Shown here piece after piece: positions 46,147 through 56,946 of a stretch of 64,000 nt of DNA. Within the stretch, counting starts at the first letter, position 1, and each line of letters opens with the position of its first letter. Origin of the DNA: Methylocystis rosea SV97 (GTDB lineage Bacteria > Pseudomonadota > Alphaproteobacteria > Rhizobiales > Beijerinckiaceae); NCBI RefSeq assembly GCF_000372845.1, contig NZ_KB889963.1, positions 372,001 through 436,000 of the forward strand, given 5' to 3'. A model generated the notes under the pieces. The model made no database searches. It was not told where the DNA came from and was given only the letters and a program-made list of their open reading frames with translations. The position numbers and the translations under genes were made by a program.

Positions 46147-47856
46147 ATGACTTCCATTGGGCTGGCGCAAATCGCCATCGTCCTGCTTGCCGTTATTGTC
46201 GCCGCTATTCCGCTCGGCAATTACATAGCCACCGTCTTAGCGGGCGAGCGCAGCCTGCTCTCTCCCGTGCTCTCGCCCCTTGAGCGCGTCTTCTACAGAC
46301 TCGCCGGCGTTGATCCAGCGCGCGAGCAAAACTGGCTTGCCTACGCGATGTCCATGCTGGCCTTCAGCGTCGTTGGATTTGCGTCGCTCTACGCCCTGCA
46401 GCGGCTCCAGGCCTATCTGCCGCTCAATCCTCAGGGCTTTAGCGGGGTTCCCGCCGACCTCGCCTTCAACACGTCGATGAGCTTCGTCACCAACACCAAT
46501 TGGCAAAACTACGGCGGCGAGTCGACGATGAGCCACCTGACGCAAATGCTCGGCCTCACGGTGCATAATTTCGTATCCGCCGCCACCGGCCTTGCGATGG
46601 CGTTTGCGCTGGTGCGCGGTTTCTCGCGCGCCGAATCGCCGACCGTCGGCAATTTCTGGGTCGACCTCACCCGTTCGACGCTTTACGTGCTCCTGCCGCT
46701 CTCGATCGTCGTCGCGCTCGCCCTCGTCGCTCTCGGCGTGCCGCAGACGCTTCAGGGATCGGTCGAAGCGACGACGCTGGAGGGCGCCAGGCAGATGCTC
46801 GCCATAGGCCCGGTCGCCAGCCAGGAGGCGATCAAGGAGCTCGGCACCAATGGCGGCGGCTTCTTCAACGCCAATTCCGCGCATCCTTTCGAGAGCCCGA
46901 ACGCCCTTTCCAACATGCTGGAAATCTGGGCTCTGCTTGTCATCCCCTTCGCCACGGCCTTCGCCTTTGGGCGTGCGGTCTTCGACTATCGACAAGGTCG
47001 CGCGATCGCCATCACGATGATGATCGTGCTCGTCGCGGGCGTATCAGTCGCTTACTGGGCCGAGGCAGGCGGCAATCCGTTGCTGACGGAGATCGGCGTC
47101 GATCCTTCGCCTGGCAATATGGAAGGCAAGGAGGTGCGCTTCGGCCCTGCGATGAGCGCGCTATTTGCCGCGTCGACCACGGGCACGAGCTGCGGCGCCG
47201 TCAACGCCATGCATGACTCGTTCATGCCGCTCGGCGGTCTCGTTCCCTTGTTCAACATGCTGATGGGCAGCATCGCGCCGGGCGGCGTCGGCGCCGGGCT
47301 CTACGGGTTTCTCGTGTTGGCGATCATCGCGGTTTTCATCGCCGGCCTCATGGTCGGCCGCACGCCGGAATATCTCGGCAAGAAGATCGAGGCGCGCGAG
47401 ATGAAGCTCGCGATGCTCGCGGTGCTGATCTATCCGCTCAGCGTTCTTGCCTTCACCGGCGTTTCGGTCATGCTTCAGACCGGTCTCGCCAGTCTCAACA
47501 ATGCCGGCCCGCACGGGCTTTCCGAAATCCTTTACGCATTCGCCTCGGCGACGGATAACAACGGATCGGCTTTCGCAGGCCTGACGGGCAATACGCCTTG
47601 GTACAACACGACGCTCGGCGTCGCGATGCTGCTCGGACGCTTCGCCTTCGTCATTCCCGTATTGGCGATCGCCGGCGCGTTCGCTGCGAAAAAGAAGGGC
47701 GCTGCTTCAGTCGGCACCTTCCCCACGCATGGGCCCCTCTTCATCGGCCTGCTGCTCGGCGTCATCGTCGTCCTCTATCTGCTGCAATATTTTCCGGCGC
47801 TCGCGCTCGGCCCAATCGTCGAGCATTTCGCGCTGCTTGCAGGAAAAACCTTCTAA
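46147..47856 (+). CDS. kdpA: Potassium-transporting ATPase subunit A
   Basis: Potassium channel-like subunit of the high-affinity Kdp pump. 569 residues and about ten membrane helices. The selectivity-filter loops are visible: [32 protein letters not shown] and [19 protein letters not shown]. It precedes kdpB by 12 nt. Confidence 0.97.
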   Translation: MTSIGLAQIAIVLLAVIVAAIPLGNYIATVLAGERSLLSPVLSPLERVFYRLAGVDPAREQNWLAYAMSMLAFSVVGFASLYALQRLQAYLPLNPQGFSGVPADLAFNTSMSFVTNTNWQNYGGESTMSHLTQMLGLTVHNFVSAATGLAMAFALVRGFSRAESPTVGNFWVDLTRSTLYVLLPLSIVVALALVALGVPQTLQGSVEATTLEGARQMLAIGPVASQEAIKELGTNGGGFFNANSAHPFESPNALSNMLEIWALLVIPFATAFAFGRAVFDYRQGRAIAITMMIVLVAGVSVAYWAEAGGNPLLTEIGVDPSPGNMEGKEVRFGPAMSALFAASTTGTSCGAVNAMHDSFMPLGGLVPLFNMLMGSIAPGGVGAGLYGFLVLAIIAVFIAGLMVGRTPEYLGKKIEAREMKLAMLAVLIYPLSVLAFTGVSVMLQTGLASLNNAGPHGLSEILYAFASATDNNGSAFAGLTGNTPWYNTTLGVAMLLGRFAFVIPVLAIAGAFAAKKKGAASVGTFPTHGPLFIGLLLGVIVVLYLLQYFPALALGPIVEHFALLAGKTF

Positions 47857-47868
47857 GGAGCTTGTTAG

Positions 47869-49917
47869 ATGTCGCATAAAGTGGCCGCTCCCGGTCTGTT
47901 CGACGCCGCGATCACAAAGCGCGCCGCCGTCGACGCCTTCAGGAAGCTCGATCCGAGACGCCTTGCCCGCAATCCAGTGATCTTCGTCACGGAAGCCGTG
48001 TCGGCGGTGGTCACGGCGTTCTATGTGCGCGATCTCCTCGCGCAGAACGGCGCCGCCTTTTTCTCTGGCCAGATCGCCGCCTGGCTGTGGTTCACCGTGC
48101 TCTTCGCCAATTTCGCCGAAGCGGTGGCGGAGGGACGCGGAAAGGCCCAGGCGGACGCCTTGCGCAGGACACGCAGCGATTCGCACGCCAAACGATTGAT
48201 TGATCCGCAAGACAAGAGCGGGATGAAGGACGTCTATGAAGGCGTGTCGGCGCTCGATCTCAAGCTCGGCGACGTGGTGCTGGTCGAAGCGGGCGACCTC
48301 ATCCCCGGCGATGGCGAAGTGATCGAAGGCGTCGCCTCGGTCAACGAGTCGGCGATCACAGGCGAGTCCGCGCCGGTCATCCGCGAGGCGGGAGGCGACC
48401 GTTCAGCCGTGACCGGCGGCACGACGGTTCTCTCCGACTGGATCAAGGTGAAGGTTACCGCCGCGCCGGGTTCAACCTTCATCGATCGGATGATCGCGCT
48501 CGTCGAGGGCGCCCAGCGGCAGAAAACGCCGAACGAACTCGCGCTGTCGATTCTCCTGTCCGGGCTGACGATCATTTTCTTGATTGTCTGCGTGACGCTT
48601 TGGCCGCTCGCGATCTACTCTGGCGCGGCGATTTCGGTCACCGTGCTGATCGCGCTGCTCGTCTGCCTGATCCCAACGACGATCGGCGGACTCTTGTCGG
48701 CGATCGGCATCGCCGGCATGGACCGGCTGATCCGCTTCAACGTCATCGCGACCTCGGGTCGCGCGGTGGAGGCGGCGGGCGACGTCGACACGCTGCTTCT
48801 CGACAAGACCGGAACGATCACTTTCGGCAATCGCATGGCGGATGAGTTCATTCCTGTCGAGGGCGTCTCGGAGCATGCGTTTGGCGAAGCCGCTCTGCTT
48901 GCTTCGCTGGCGGATGAAACGCCGGAGGGCCGCTCAATCGTCGCTCTCGCGAAAAGCGCCCTTGGCTTTTCGACGCCGGACCTCGGCCAGGAAGCGCAGA
49001 TCGTTCCCTTTTCCGCGCACACGCGCATTTCGGGGGTCGATCTTCCTGGACGTATGCTGCGCAAGGGTGCCGTCGACGCCGTCGCGGCGCAAGTCAAGTG
49101 CGTTCCTGTCGATTTCGAACGCGCCGTCGAACGGATTTCGCGCGCCGGCGGCACGCCTCTGGCCGTTTCAGAAAACGGCAGGCTGCTCGGCGTCATTCAT
49201 CTCAAAGACATCATCAAGCCCGACATCAAATCGCGCTTTGCCGCCTTGCGCGCCATGGGCATCAAAACGGTGATGGTCACCGGCGACAATCCGATCACCG
49301 CCGCGGCGATCGCCGGAGAAGCGGGAGTCGACGACTTCATCGCGCAAGCCAAGCCCGAGGATAAACTCGCCTATATCCGTAAGGAGCAGCAGGGCGGCCG
49401 CCTGATCGCCATGTGCGGCGACGGCACCAATGACGCGCCGGCGCTCGCTCAAGCGGACGTTGGCGTCGCCATGCAGACCGGCACCCAGGCGGCGCGCGAA
49501 GCCGGCAATATGGTCGACCTCGACAGCGATCCGACGAAACTCATCGAGATCGTCGCGATCGGCAAACAGCTGCTGATGACGCGCGGGTCGCTGACCACCT
49601 TCTCGATCGCCAATGACGTCGCCAAATATTTCGCGATCATTCCGGCGCTGTTTGTCGTCGCCTATCCCGAACTGGAGGCGATCAACATTATGAAGCTCGC
49701 CTCGCCGCAGTCGGCCATCCTCTCGGCGGTGATCTTCAACGCGCTCATCATTATCGCGCTCATCCCGCTCGCGCTGAAGGGCGTCCCGTACCGGCCCGTG
49801 GGCGCCGCCGCTTTGTTGCGACGAAATCTGCTGATCTATGGACTCGGCGGTCTGATCGCGCCCTTCATCGGCATCAAGCTTATCGATCTCGCCGTCTCGG
49901 CCGCTCATCTCGCATAA
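47869..49917 (+). CDS. kdpB: Potassium-transporting ATPase subunit B
   Basis: P-type ATPase catalytic subunit, 682 residues. Phosphorylation site [11 protein letters not shown] (D312), actuator [12 protein letters not shown]-domain, and the hinge [19 protein letters not shown]. Seven membrane helices. It couples ATP hydrolysis to K+ movement through KdpA. kdpC starts 11 nt downstream with AGGAG. Confidence 0.97.
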   Translation: MSHKVAAPGLFDAAITKRAAVDAFRKLDPRRLARNPVIFVTEAVSAVVTAFYVRDLLAQNGAAFFSGQIAAWLWFTVLFANFAEAVAEGRGKAQADALRRTRSDSHAKRLIDPQDKSGMKDVYEGVSALDLKLGDVVLVEAGDLIPGDGEVIEGVASVNESAITGESAPVIREAGGDRSAVTGGTTVLSDWIKVKVTAAPGSTFIDRMIALVEGAQRQKTPNELALSILLSGLTIIFLIVCVTLWPLAIYSGAAISVTVLIALLVCLIPTTIGGLLSAIGIAGMDRLIRFNVIATSGRAVEAAGDVDTLLLDKTGTITFGNRMADEFIPVEGVSEHAFGEAALLASLADETPEGRSIVALAKSALGFSTPDLGQEAQIVPFSAHTRISGVDLPGRMLRKGAVDAVAAQVKCVPVDFERAVERISRAGGTPLAVSENGRLLGVIHLKDIIKPDIKSRFAALRAMGIKTVMVTGDNPITAAAIAGEAGVDDFIAQAKPEDKLAYIRKEQQGGRLIAMCGDGTNDAPALAQADVGVAMQTGTQAAREAGNMVDLDSDPTKLIEIVAIGKQLLMTRGSLTTFSIANDVAKYFAIIPALFVVAYPELEAINIMKLASPQSAILSAVIFNALIIIALIPLALKGVPYRPVGAAALLRRNLLIYGLGGLIAPFIGIKLIDLAVSAAHLA

Positions 49918-49928
49918 GGAGCCCTCAG

Positions 49929-50528
49929 ATGCTCTCCCAAATTCGTCCGGCGGTCGTCATGATCGTTCTTTTCGCCGCGCTGACCGGAATCGTCTATCCG
50001 CTCGCGATCACCGGCGTTGCGCAACTCGCCCTGCCGGCGCAGGCCAATGGAAGCGTGATCGAACGCGATGGAACAGTGATCGGCTCGGCGCTGATCGGAC
50101 AGAACTTTGCCTCCGATCGCTATTTTCACGGCCGGCCTTCGGCGACGACAGGCCCCGACCCAGCTGATCCTTCGAAATCCATCGACGCGCCCTACAACGC
50201 ATCGAACTCGATGGGCTCCAATCTCGGGCCGACGTCGAAGAAGCTTGTCGACCGCGTCAATGCGACGATTGAGGCGGAATTCGCCGCCGGCCGCGTCGAC
50301 GTCGTCGCCGCCGACGCCGCGACGACGTCCGCCTCCGGCCTCGATCCACATATTTCGCCGCAGTTCGCGCTGGCGCAGGCGGGAGCCGTCGCCAAGGCGC
50401 GCAATCTCAGTGAATCGCAAGTGCGCGCCGTTGTCGAAGCGAATCTCGAAGGGCGCGTTCTTGGCGTGATCGGCGAGCCGCGTGTAAATGTGCTCTTGCT
50501 GAATTTGGCTCTTGATCGCTTACAATAG
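49929..50528 (+). CDS. kdpC: Potassium-transporting ATPase subunit C
   Basis: Periplasmic-facing subunit of KdpFABC. 199 residues with one N-terminal membrane helix ([20 protein letters not shown]) and the family motifs [42 protein letters not shown] and [14 protein letters not shown]. Ends 27 nt before kdpD. Confidence 0.96.
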   Translation: MLSQIRPAVVMIVLFAALTGIVYPLAITGVAQLALPAQANGSVIERDGTVIGSALIGQNFASDRYFHGRPSATTGPDPADPSKSIDAPYNASNSMGSNLGPTSKKLVDRVNATIEAEFAAGRVDVVAADAATTSASGLDPHISPQFALAQAGAVAKARNLSESQVRAVVEANLEGRVLGVIGEPRVNVLLLNLALDRLQ

Positions 50529-50555
50529 AGGTGACGCCCGAGAAGGTAGACGTCT

Positions 50556-53255
50556 TTGGCCCGCGACGACGGAGACTTCGACCGCCGACCCGACCCCGAT
50601 GCCCTCCTTGCCCTGAGCGATAAGGAGAGCAAAGGGAAGCTTTGCGTGTTCCTTGGCGCCGCGCCCGGCGTCGGAAAAACCTACGCGATGCTGGCGCGCG
50701 CGCAAACGGCAAAGGCCGAGGGCGTCGATGTTGTCGTAGGCGTAGCGGAAACGCATGGGCGCTCTGAGACGCAAGCGCTCCTCAACGGTCTTGAGACGCT
50801 GCCACGTCGCAAATGCGAATACCGCGGTCGGATCATAGAGGAATTCGACATAGACGCGGCGCTGGCGCGAAAGCCTCAGCTCATCCTCATCGACGAACTC
50901 GCGCACACGAACGCGCCCGATAGCCGGCACCCCAAACGCTGGCAGGACGTCGAAGAGCTGCTCGACGCCGGCATCGACGTCTGGACGACGCTCAACGTTC
51001 AGCATCTTGAAAGCCTCGCCGACGTCGTTTCCCGCGTGACCGGCGTCGCGGTGCGAGAGACCGTTCCGGATCGAGTCCTGCAGAAGGCTGCGGACGTTAT
51101 CCTCGTCGACGTCACGCCAGACGAACTGCTCCAGAGACTTAAGGACGGCAAGGTCTATGTTCCCGAGACCGCGAAGCGCGCGACGCAGAATTTTTTCACG
51201 CCGCGCAATCTCACCGCCTTGCGTGAACTTGCGCTGCGGCGAACGGCCGAACGCGTCGACGACCAAATGGTCGATTTCCTTCGCCAAGGAGCGATTGAAG
51301 GCCCCTGGGCGACTGCGGAACGCTTACTGGTTTGCGTTGGCCGCGATGCGAAATCCGAGGCCGTGGTTCGCGCCGGCGCACGACTGGCGACAGGCCTCAA
51401 CGCGACATGGATCGCGCTTTATGTCGAGCGCGCCGGCCAGGAGGAGCGATCCGCCGAGGTCGTGAGAAATGTTGATCAAGCGTTGCGGCTGGCGGAGCGG
51501 CTTGGCGCCGAGATCGAGCGCGTCTCGGGAGACGATCTCGCTGGCGAAGTGCTCCGTTTTGCAAGACGCGAAAATATTACGCAGATTGTGCTCGGCCGTT
51601 CGCCAGCTCGGCCCTTCGCCCGACTCGTGCGACGTTCCCTGACCGACGAAATTCTTCGGCAATCGACGGATATCGCGGTTCACGTCGTCGTCCAGGAGGA
51701 TGGCGCGCTTCAAGCCAGACGCGCGCCGAAATTGCCGACCCTGTCAGAGACGTGGCGCGGGGTCGGCGGCGCCGCAGTGTCGGTCACGATTACGGTGATG
51801 GTTGGATATGTGCTCGACCGCTGGCTCGGTCTTGCCAATCCGTCGGTGATCTTCCTCCTTCCGGTCGTGCTTTGCGCCGTCGGCTTGGGAATGTGGTCCG
51901 CGATCATGGCGGCGGTTCTTTCCTTTCTCGCCTGCGACTTTTTCTTTTTCAATCCGCGCTACGAACTCACCATTTCCCAACCGCAGGAATTTCTTTCGCT
52001 CCTTGTCGCGCTGGTCGTCGCCGTCATAACGGCAATGCTCGCGAGCAAGATGCGCAACTACGCACAGAACATGCGCCAGCGGTCTCAGGCGATGCAGTCG
52101 CTGTTTGAATTTTCTCGCAAGCTTTCGACGATAACGACGCTCGACGACATTCTCTGGGTGTCGGCTTCTCAAATTCAGAAAGCCGGCGGCGTATCCTGCG
52201 TTGTGCTGCTGATGCCGGAAGAGACCGGTTTGAGACTGGCTGCCGCCTGGCCGCCGGTCGATCAAATGGACGCCGGCGAACTCGCCGCCGCGCGATGGGC
52301 GCTGGAGAAAGCCGAGCCCGCCGGATGGCGGACGGATACGCTGCCGAATGTGCGTTTCCAATTCCGGCCTCTCACGACGGCGCGCGGCGTCGTCGCCGTT
52401 TGCGGGATCGAGCCCCAGACGCCTCAGGAACCGTTCTCGGCTGCGACGGAAAGCACGATTGCGGCGCTGATTGAACAGACGGCGATTGCGATCGACCGAT
52501 CGATGCTCGTCGGCGACTCGGTCAAGGCGGCGGCTCTCGAAGAGAATGAAAAACTGCGGACGATTCTGCTGTCCGCCCTCTCGCATGATCTCCGCACGCC
52601 GCTCACTTCGATCACGGGCGCAGTGACGAGCCTCCGCGAGCTTGGCGAGCAGCTCTCGCCCGAAGATCGCAAAGACCTTCTCCTCTCGATCGAGGAAGAG
52701 GCCGGACGTCTATCGCGCTTCATCGCCAATCTGCTGGACATGTCGCGTATCGAGTCCGGCGGTCTGTCGCCGCGCAGCGATCTCGTCAATGTGGCCGACG
52801 TCATCCGCAACGTGCTGGAAAGATCTCGAAAAACTTTCTCCGGAAAAGACACGTCAATCAGCATCGCGCCGGACTTGCCGCCTATCCGAGGCGACGCCAA
52901 TCTCCTGGGTCAGGTATTGTTCAACTTGATCGACAATGCGCATAAATATGGCGGCCCGACCGGCGTGATCATTCATGCGCGGCGGGAGGGCGCTGACGTG
53001 GTCATCACCGTGACGGACGAAGGGCCTGGCGTGAAGGCGGCGGACCTCGAACGCATCTTCGAAAAATTCTATCGGAGCGGGCGCGTGGATGGCCGCAAGG
53101 CTGGAACCGGGCTCGGACTCTCGATCTGTCGCGGACTCGTCAAGGCCATGGGCGGAACCATCGTCGCTCAGAGCCCTGCCGTTCGGCGACGCGGGACAAG
53201 GATCATCATGCGCTTCCCTGCCGCAAGCCTGTCGAAGCAGGGTGTTGCGGCATGA
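50556..53255 (+). CDS. kdpD: Osmosensitive K+ channel sensor histidine kinase KdpD
   Basis: 899 residues. N-terminal KdpD domain with Walker A GAAPGVGKTY (34-43), a universal-stress-like domain (LLVCVGRDAKSEAVVRAG), four membrane helices (about 405-500), a GAF-like region, and a histidine kinase with phosphorylated His in LSHDLRTPLTS (about 676), N box NLIDNAHKYGG and G box GTGLGLSICRGL. Senses K+ limitation and phosphorylates KdpE. It starts at TTG 50556 with AGAAGG upstream and overlaps kdpE by 4 nt. Confidence 0.96.
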   Translation: MARDDGDFDRRPDPDALLALSDKESKGKLCVFLGAAPGVGKTYAMLARAQTAKAEGVDVVVGVAETHGRSETQALLNGLETLPRRKCEYRGRIIEEFDIDAALARKPQLILIDELAHTNAPDSRHPKRWQDVEELLDAGIDVWTTLNVQHLESLADVVSRVTGVAVRETVPDRVLQKAADVILVDVTPDELLQRLKDGKVYVPETAKRATQNFFTPRNLTALRELALRRTAERVDDQMVDFLRQGAIEGPWATAERLLVCVGRDAKSEAVVRAGARLATGLNATWIALYVERAGQEERSAEVVRNVDQALRLAERLGAEIERVSGDDLAGEVLRFARRENITQIVLGRSPARPFARLVRRSLTDEILRQSTDIAVHVVVQEDGALQARRAPKLPTLSETWRGVGGAAVSVTITVMVGYVLDRWLGLANPSVIFLLPVVLCAVGLGMWSAIMAAVLSFLACDFFFFNPRYELTISQPQEFLSLLVALVVAVITAMLASKMRNYAQNMRQRSQAMQSLFEFSRKLSTITTLDDILWVSASQIQKAGGVSCVVLLMPEETGLRLAAAWPPVDQMDAGELAAARWALEKAEPAGWRTDTLPNVRFQFRPLTTARGVVAVCGIEPQTPQEPFSAATESTIAALIEQTAIAIDRSMLVGDSVKAAALEENEKLRTILLSALSHDLRTPLTSITGAVTSLRELGEQLSPEDRKDLLLSIEEEAGRLSRFIANLLDMSRIESGGLSPRSDLVNVADVIRNVLERSRKTFSGKDTSISIAPDLPPIRGDANLLGQVLFNLIDNAHKYGGPTGVIIHARREGADVVITVTDEGPGVKAADLERIFEKFYRSGRVDGRKAGTGLGLSICRGLVKAMGGTIVAQSPAVRRRGTRIIMRFPAASLSKQGVAA

Positions 53256-53944
53256 GCGGCGAGAGCGTTCTTGTCGTTGACGATGAACCTCAAATACAGC
53301 GCGTGTTGCGGCCGTCGCTGACGGCGAGCGGCTACGAGGTCATAGAAGCGGCGACAGGCCGCGAGGCGCTGGCCGCCATATCGGCCAATTCACCCGATCT
53401 CATCATCCTCGATCTCGGTCTTCCCGACATGGACGGCAAGGAGGTGTTGCGGAAGTTGCGAATCATCACGCGAACGCCGGTGATTGTTCTCTCGGCGCGC
53501 GATCGTGAATCGGAGAAGATTGCAGCGCTCGACCTAGGCGCCGACGACTATGTCGAGAAGCCGTTTGCGATGGGAGAGCTGCTGGCGCGCATGCGCACGG
53601 CCTTACGTCACTCCCAGGATACAGCGACCTCTGAATCCGAACGCGTCGTCGCCAACGGGCTCGTCGTAAATCTGTATAAGCGAAGCGTCGCAAAAAACGG
53701 CGCGCCGGTGAAACTGACGCCGAAGGAATTCGAGCTCCTCGCCTTTCTCGCGCGACACGCCGGCCGGCCTTTGACGCAACGAGAAATCTTGAAAGCGGTT
53801 TGGGGACCGGCGCATCAGAACGACAGCCAATATCTGCGCGTATTCATCGGCCAGCTACGGGCGAAGATAGAGGAAAACCCCGCAACGCCCACAATCATCG
53901 TGACCGAGCCCGGCGTCGGCTACCGATTTATCGAGATCGAATAG
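53252..53944 (+). CDS. kdpE: Kdp response regulator
   Basis: 230 residues of the OmpR/PhoB family: receiver with D10/D11 and phospho-Asp D54 (IILDLGLPDMDG), conserved Thr/Ser and Lys (VLSAR; VEKPF), and a winged-helix DNA-binding domain (VKLTPKEFELLAFLARHAGR; GVGYRFIE). It activates the kdp operon. ATG 53252 overlaps kdpD by 4 nt and it is the last gene of the operon. Confidence 0.97.
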   Translation: MSGESVLVVDDEPQIQRVLRPSLTASGYEVIEAATGREALAAISANSPDLIILDLGLPDMDGKEVLRKLRIITRTPVIVLSARDRESEKIAALDLGADDYVEKPFAMGELLARMRTALRHSQDTATSESERVVANGLVVNLYKRSVAKNGAPVKLTPKEFELLAFLARHAGRPLTQREILKAVWGPAHQNDSQYLRVFIGQLRAKIEENPATPTIIVTEPGVGYRFIEIE

Positions 53945-54099
53945 GATGATTTTTGTCTGACCGGCGGGCATCAGCGCAATACCAATGAATAAACCAACAA
54001 TCGGCAGGATACCTGCGAAGGCGTCGGGCCGCTATTTCAATAAAACTCTTTGATTTATCATTAATTTCAGATGATTATCGACGATAATAGCCTTTGATT

Positions 54100-54184
54100 T
54101 GGTGCCCAGGAGAGGACTCGAACCTCCACGGCTTTCACCACTGGTACCTGAAACCAGCGCGTCTACCAATTCCGCCACCTGGGC
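54100..54184 (-). tRNA. tRNA-Leu(CAG)
   Basis: A complete cloverleaf on the minus strand: acceptor GCCCAGG/CCTGGGC, D-arm GCGGAATTGGTAGACGC, anticodon stem CTGGT/ACCAG around loop TTCAGGT (anticodon CAG), a long class II variable arm, T-arm GGTTCGAGTCC, and an encoded CCA. The variable arm and identity fit leucine. An AT-rich stretch with a short palindrome (ATTATC/GATAAT, near 54074-54088) follows its 3' end. Confidence 0.97.
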
Positions 54185-54368
54185 TTAGAGCGCGTCTCAT
54201 AGGGGCAGCGGACGCCTCGTGTCAATGCGCGCTTTATGCAAAACCACATGGCCGCCCAGGTTGCGGCGGCGCCAGCCTCGCGCATTTCCTTCGTCGTCAA
54301 ATTTCGCTAGAGCCATAGCGACCATTTTTCCGGCGGGAGCCGGCGCGGCGCAAGCGGAGCAAATCGCA

Positions 54369-55400
54369 ATGATCGGCGACAATAACCAGACCATTGGCGA
54401 AGGACGGGTGGTGACGGTGTTCGGCGGCTCCGGCTTTGTCGGCCGCTACGTCGTCCGGGCGCTGGCGCGCGACGGCTGGCGCGTGCGCGTCGCTTGCCGG
54501 CGGCCCGACCTTGCCTTCTTTCTTCAGCCGCTCGGCCGCGTCGGCCAGGTCGTGGCGGTGCAGGCCAATGTGCGCAGTCCGGAGTCGATTGCGGCGGCCC
54601 TGCGCGGCGCCTCGGCGGTGGTCAATCTTGTCGGCATCCTTGCTGAAACCGGCGCGCAGAAATTTTCGCGCGTCCAGGCGGGCGGCGCACGCACGATCGC
54701 CGAAGCGGCAAAGACGGCCGGCATCGACAATGTCGCGCATATTTCCGCCATCGGCGCCGATCCGCAGTCGCGTTCGGCCTATGGCCGAAGCAAGGCGGAA
54801 GGCGAAGCCGCCATGCTTGCGGAGGTTCCTGCCACGGTCATCCTGCGCCCTTCAGTGATTTTCGGGCCGGAAGACGACTTCTTCAACCGCTTCGCCACCA
54901 TGGCGCGCTACTTCCCGTTCGTGCCCATCGTCGGCGCCGAGACGAAATTCCAGCCGGTCTATGTCGGCGACGTCGCCGACGCGGTGGCGATCGCGCTCGC
55001 CGGCCGCGCCAAGCCGGGCGTCGCTTATGAACTCGGCGGTCCGGAGGTCAAAAGCTTCGCGGAGATCGTCGACTATGTTCTGAAGGTGACGCAGCGCCAG
55101 CGCCGCGTCCTGAAACTCTCCTTCGGAACCGGCAAGCTTATGGCCAGCGTGACGCAGATGATGACCAAGCTGTCGCTGGGCCTTTTCCCGAAGCTCCTGC
55201 GCATGACGCGAGATCAGGTCGAATTGCTCAAGCACGACAATGTCGTCAGCGACGCGGCGAAGGCCGACGCGCGCACGCTTCAAGGTCTCGGAGTCGCCGA
55301 TCCGCAATCGATCGAGTCGATCGTGCCGACCTATCTCTATCGCTTCCGCAAGGTCGGGCAGTATCAGACGCAGCGGCTAGGCGAATCCGCGTCGCGTTGA
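54369..55400 (+). CDS. NDUFA9-like NAD(P)-dependent epimerase/reductase
   Basis: About 343 residues from ATG 54369 (GGAG about 10 nt upstream); the frame is open further but overlaps the tRNA side and looks non-coding. The N-terminal Rossmann fold reads VVTVFGGSGFVGRYVVRALA. Motifs HISAIGADP, YGRSKAEGE and ILRPSVIFGPEDDFFNRFA are typical of the complex I NDUFA9-related atypical SDRs of alphaproteobacteria. Often linked to respiratory complex I or quinone-related reactions; the substrate is not known. Confidence 0.88.
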   Translation: MIGDNNQTIGEGRVVTVFGGSGFVGRYVVRALARDGWRVRVACRRPDLAFFLQPLGRVGQVVAVQANVRSPESIAAALRGASAVVNLVGILAETGAQKFSRVQAGGARTIAEAAKTAGIDNVAHISAIGADPQSRSAYGRSKAEGEAAMLAEVPATVILRPSVIFGPEDDFFNRFATMARYFPFVPIVGAETKFQPVYVGDVADAVAIALAGRAKPGVAYELGGPEVKSFAEIVDYVLKVTQRQRRVLKLSFGTGKLMASVTQMMTKLSLGLFPKLLRMTRDQVELLKHDNVVSDAAKADARTLQGLGVADPQSIESIVPTYLYRFRKVGQYQTQRLGESASR

Positions 55401-55417
55401 CGACGTCGCGTTCTGAA

Positions 55418-56131
55418 CTAGGGCCCGCGGGCGGACGGCGTCGTTTCACCACGCGGCTGTGGCGGCAGCATCCGATGGATGCGGGTCATGAAGGCGACGG
55501 CAAAGAGCGGCGTCAGCACGTTCAGCCCCGGCGTCGCGACGAAGACGGCGATGAACAGTCCGGCGACGAAGAGCCATAGCGCATGGCGACGGCGCAACGC
55601 CTCCGACTCTTGCAGCGAACGAAAGCGCGTCGCGGCGAAGAGAAAATATTCGCGCCCGAAAAGATAGGCGTTGGCCAGGAGGAAGGCCGCGGCGTTTATT
55701 CCCGGCACAAAGAGCAGCAGCAACGCAAAGAAATTGACGATCGCCGAAATTCCAGCGAAGCGCAGTCCCATGAGAATCGCCTGGGTCGCCGGAATGGCGC
55801 GACCGTGCTGTCCCGGCGGATAGAGATCCGCTTCGACGTGATCGGCGAGATCGTCGAGGAATAATCCGGACACCAGCACGGAGACGGGGGCGATGAGAAA
55901 CGCCATCAGGAAGAACAGTCCGGCGCCCGTCGCATAGGTCAGCGCCGTCCGCAGCCAAGGATGCTCGACCATCACGAAGGACATGGCGAGCTTATCGAGA
56001 CCCACCCAGGCGAGCGCCAGCAACAGGAAGGTCATGCCGAGGCTCTTGAGCAGCACCGCGCGGAACGGCGGCGTCACGATCTGGCGCAGCGCCGCCAAAG
56101 CGGCCTCGAACATTTCGGTCATGCGAGTCAA
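55418..56131 (-). CDS. EI24/CysZ-like membrane protein
   Basis: 237 residues with about six hydrophobic segments, and LIAPVSVLVSGLFLDDLADHVE and NAYLFGREYFLFAATRFRS, which mark the EI24 family. E. coli CysZ, a sulfate importer, belongs here; the role in this organism is open. Stop is convergent with the epimerase gene, 18 nt away. Confidence 0.85.
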   Translation of the reverse strand: MTRMTEMFEAALAALRQIVTPPFRAVLLKSLGMTFLLLALAWVGLDKLAMSFVMVEHPWLRTALTYATGAGLFFLMAFLIAPVSVLVSGLFLDDLADHVEADLYPPGQHGRAIPATQAILMGLRFAGISAIVNFFALLLLFVPGINAAAFLLANAYLFGREYFLFAATRFRSLQESEALRRRHALWLFVAGLFIAVFVATPGLNVLTPLFAVAFMTRIHRMLPPQPRGETTPSARGP

Positions 56132-56177
56132 TCACCTGCATCAATCGGCGAGTCGCGCCGCGGAAGTCGGAGAGCGC

Positions 56178-56236
56178 CTAGAGTGCTGCGAAAAAGTGGA
56201 ATCCGGTTTTTCGCGCCGAGCGCGCTATGAATCTAG
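56178..56236. repeat. Rhizobiales-type intergenic palindromic repeat
   Basis: GCGAAAAA and TTTTTCGC (56188-56214) form a perfect 8-bp inverted repeat around GTGGAATCCGG, flanked by CTAGA at 56178 and TCTAG at 56232. This pattern resembles a short interspersed palindrome common between genes of Rhizobiales (from memory). The T/A-flanked stem may also act as a bidirectional terminator. Confidence 0.55.
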
Positions 56237-56303
56237 CGGCCGCCATCCAGATGGCGTTTCGCAGCGCGCGACGCAAGAGCCGGGTGCGGTCAAAGGCCTG
56301 ACG

Positions 56304-56891
56304 CTAACTGCTGAGATGCGCGCCGAGATTTTCGAGGCCTTTCTCGAATTGATCACCGATCATCTTGTCGCGGCTGACGAAGATGTTCATCGCCCTGCTC
56401 GCGAGGCTGGCGTTGCCGGACATGCTCCAAACGACATGAGTCTTGCGCGCCGCGGAGTCGCCGCCCAAGCCCAGCGTGCGCGCGAGCCAGCGACCTTTCG
56501 TCAGTTCGCCGTCAGGAACGAGAAAAAAGGTCACGTCATTAGCCGCCGCAAAGGGCTTGCGCATATCGAGCCTGAGATCCACGCGCTCGCTCGGTCGACT
56601 GTCGACGATGGTCATGCGCCCCGCGCCGACACTTCTGTCGCCGGACCATTCGAAGGCGGCGCCGGGGCCCGCTGCGGGTCCCTCATATTGGATGTCAGCG
56701 TTTGGATCGAGTTTCGCCCAGGGTGACCAAGACTGCCAATTGCGCAGATCGTTGATCGCGGCAAAAACCTGGCGCGGCGGCGCATTGATGACCGCCTCGC
56801 GCCGCACCACGAAACTATTCGGCTGGAGGTAAACGGCCAGTGCGAGCAAAGCGGCGCCGTAGAACAAAACGATGAGCAACAAGCCAGTCAT
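56304..56891 (-). CDS. SRPBCC-family protein, membrane-anchored
   Basis: About 195 residues from ATG 56891, preceded by GGAGGGG at 6 nt; the frame is open to 56957 but that start lacks a ribosome site. An N-terminal membrane helix (LLLIVLFYGAALLALAVYL), then a START-like SRPBCC domain (VINAPPRQVFAAINDLRNWQ; SWSPWAKLDPNADIQYEG). Such proteins bind hydrophobic ligands; none is inferred here. Its upstream neighbour is the phosphopantetheinyl transferase gene. Confidence 0.85.
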   Translation of the reverse strand: MTGLLLIVLFYGAALLALAVYLQPNSFVVRREAVINAPPRQVFAAINDLRNWQSWSPWAKLDPNADIQYEGPAAGPGAAFEWSGDRSVGAGRMTIVDSRPSERVDLRLDMRKPFAAANDVTFFLVPDGELTKGRWLARTLGLGGDSAARKTHVVWSMSGNASLASRAMNIFVSRDKMIGDQFEKGLENLGAHLSS

Positions 56892-56946
56892 AAACCCCTC
56901 CAATGCGTGCGCCAGGAGAACCCGCGACACAACTAGCGCGCCGGGC

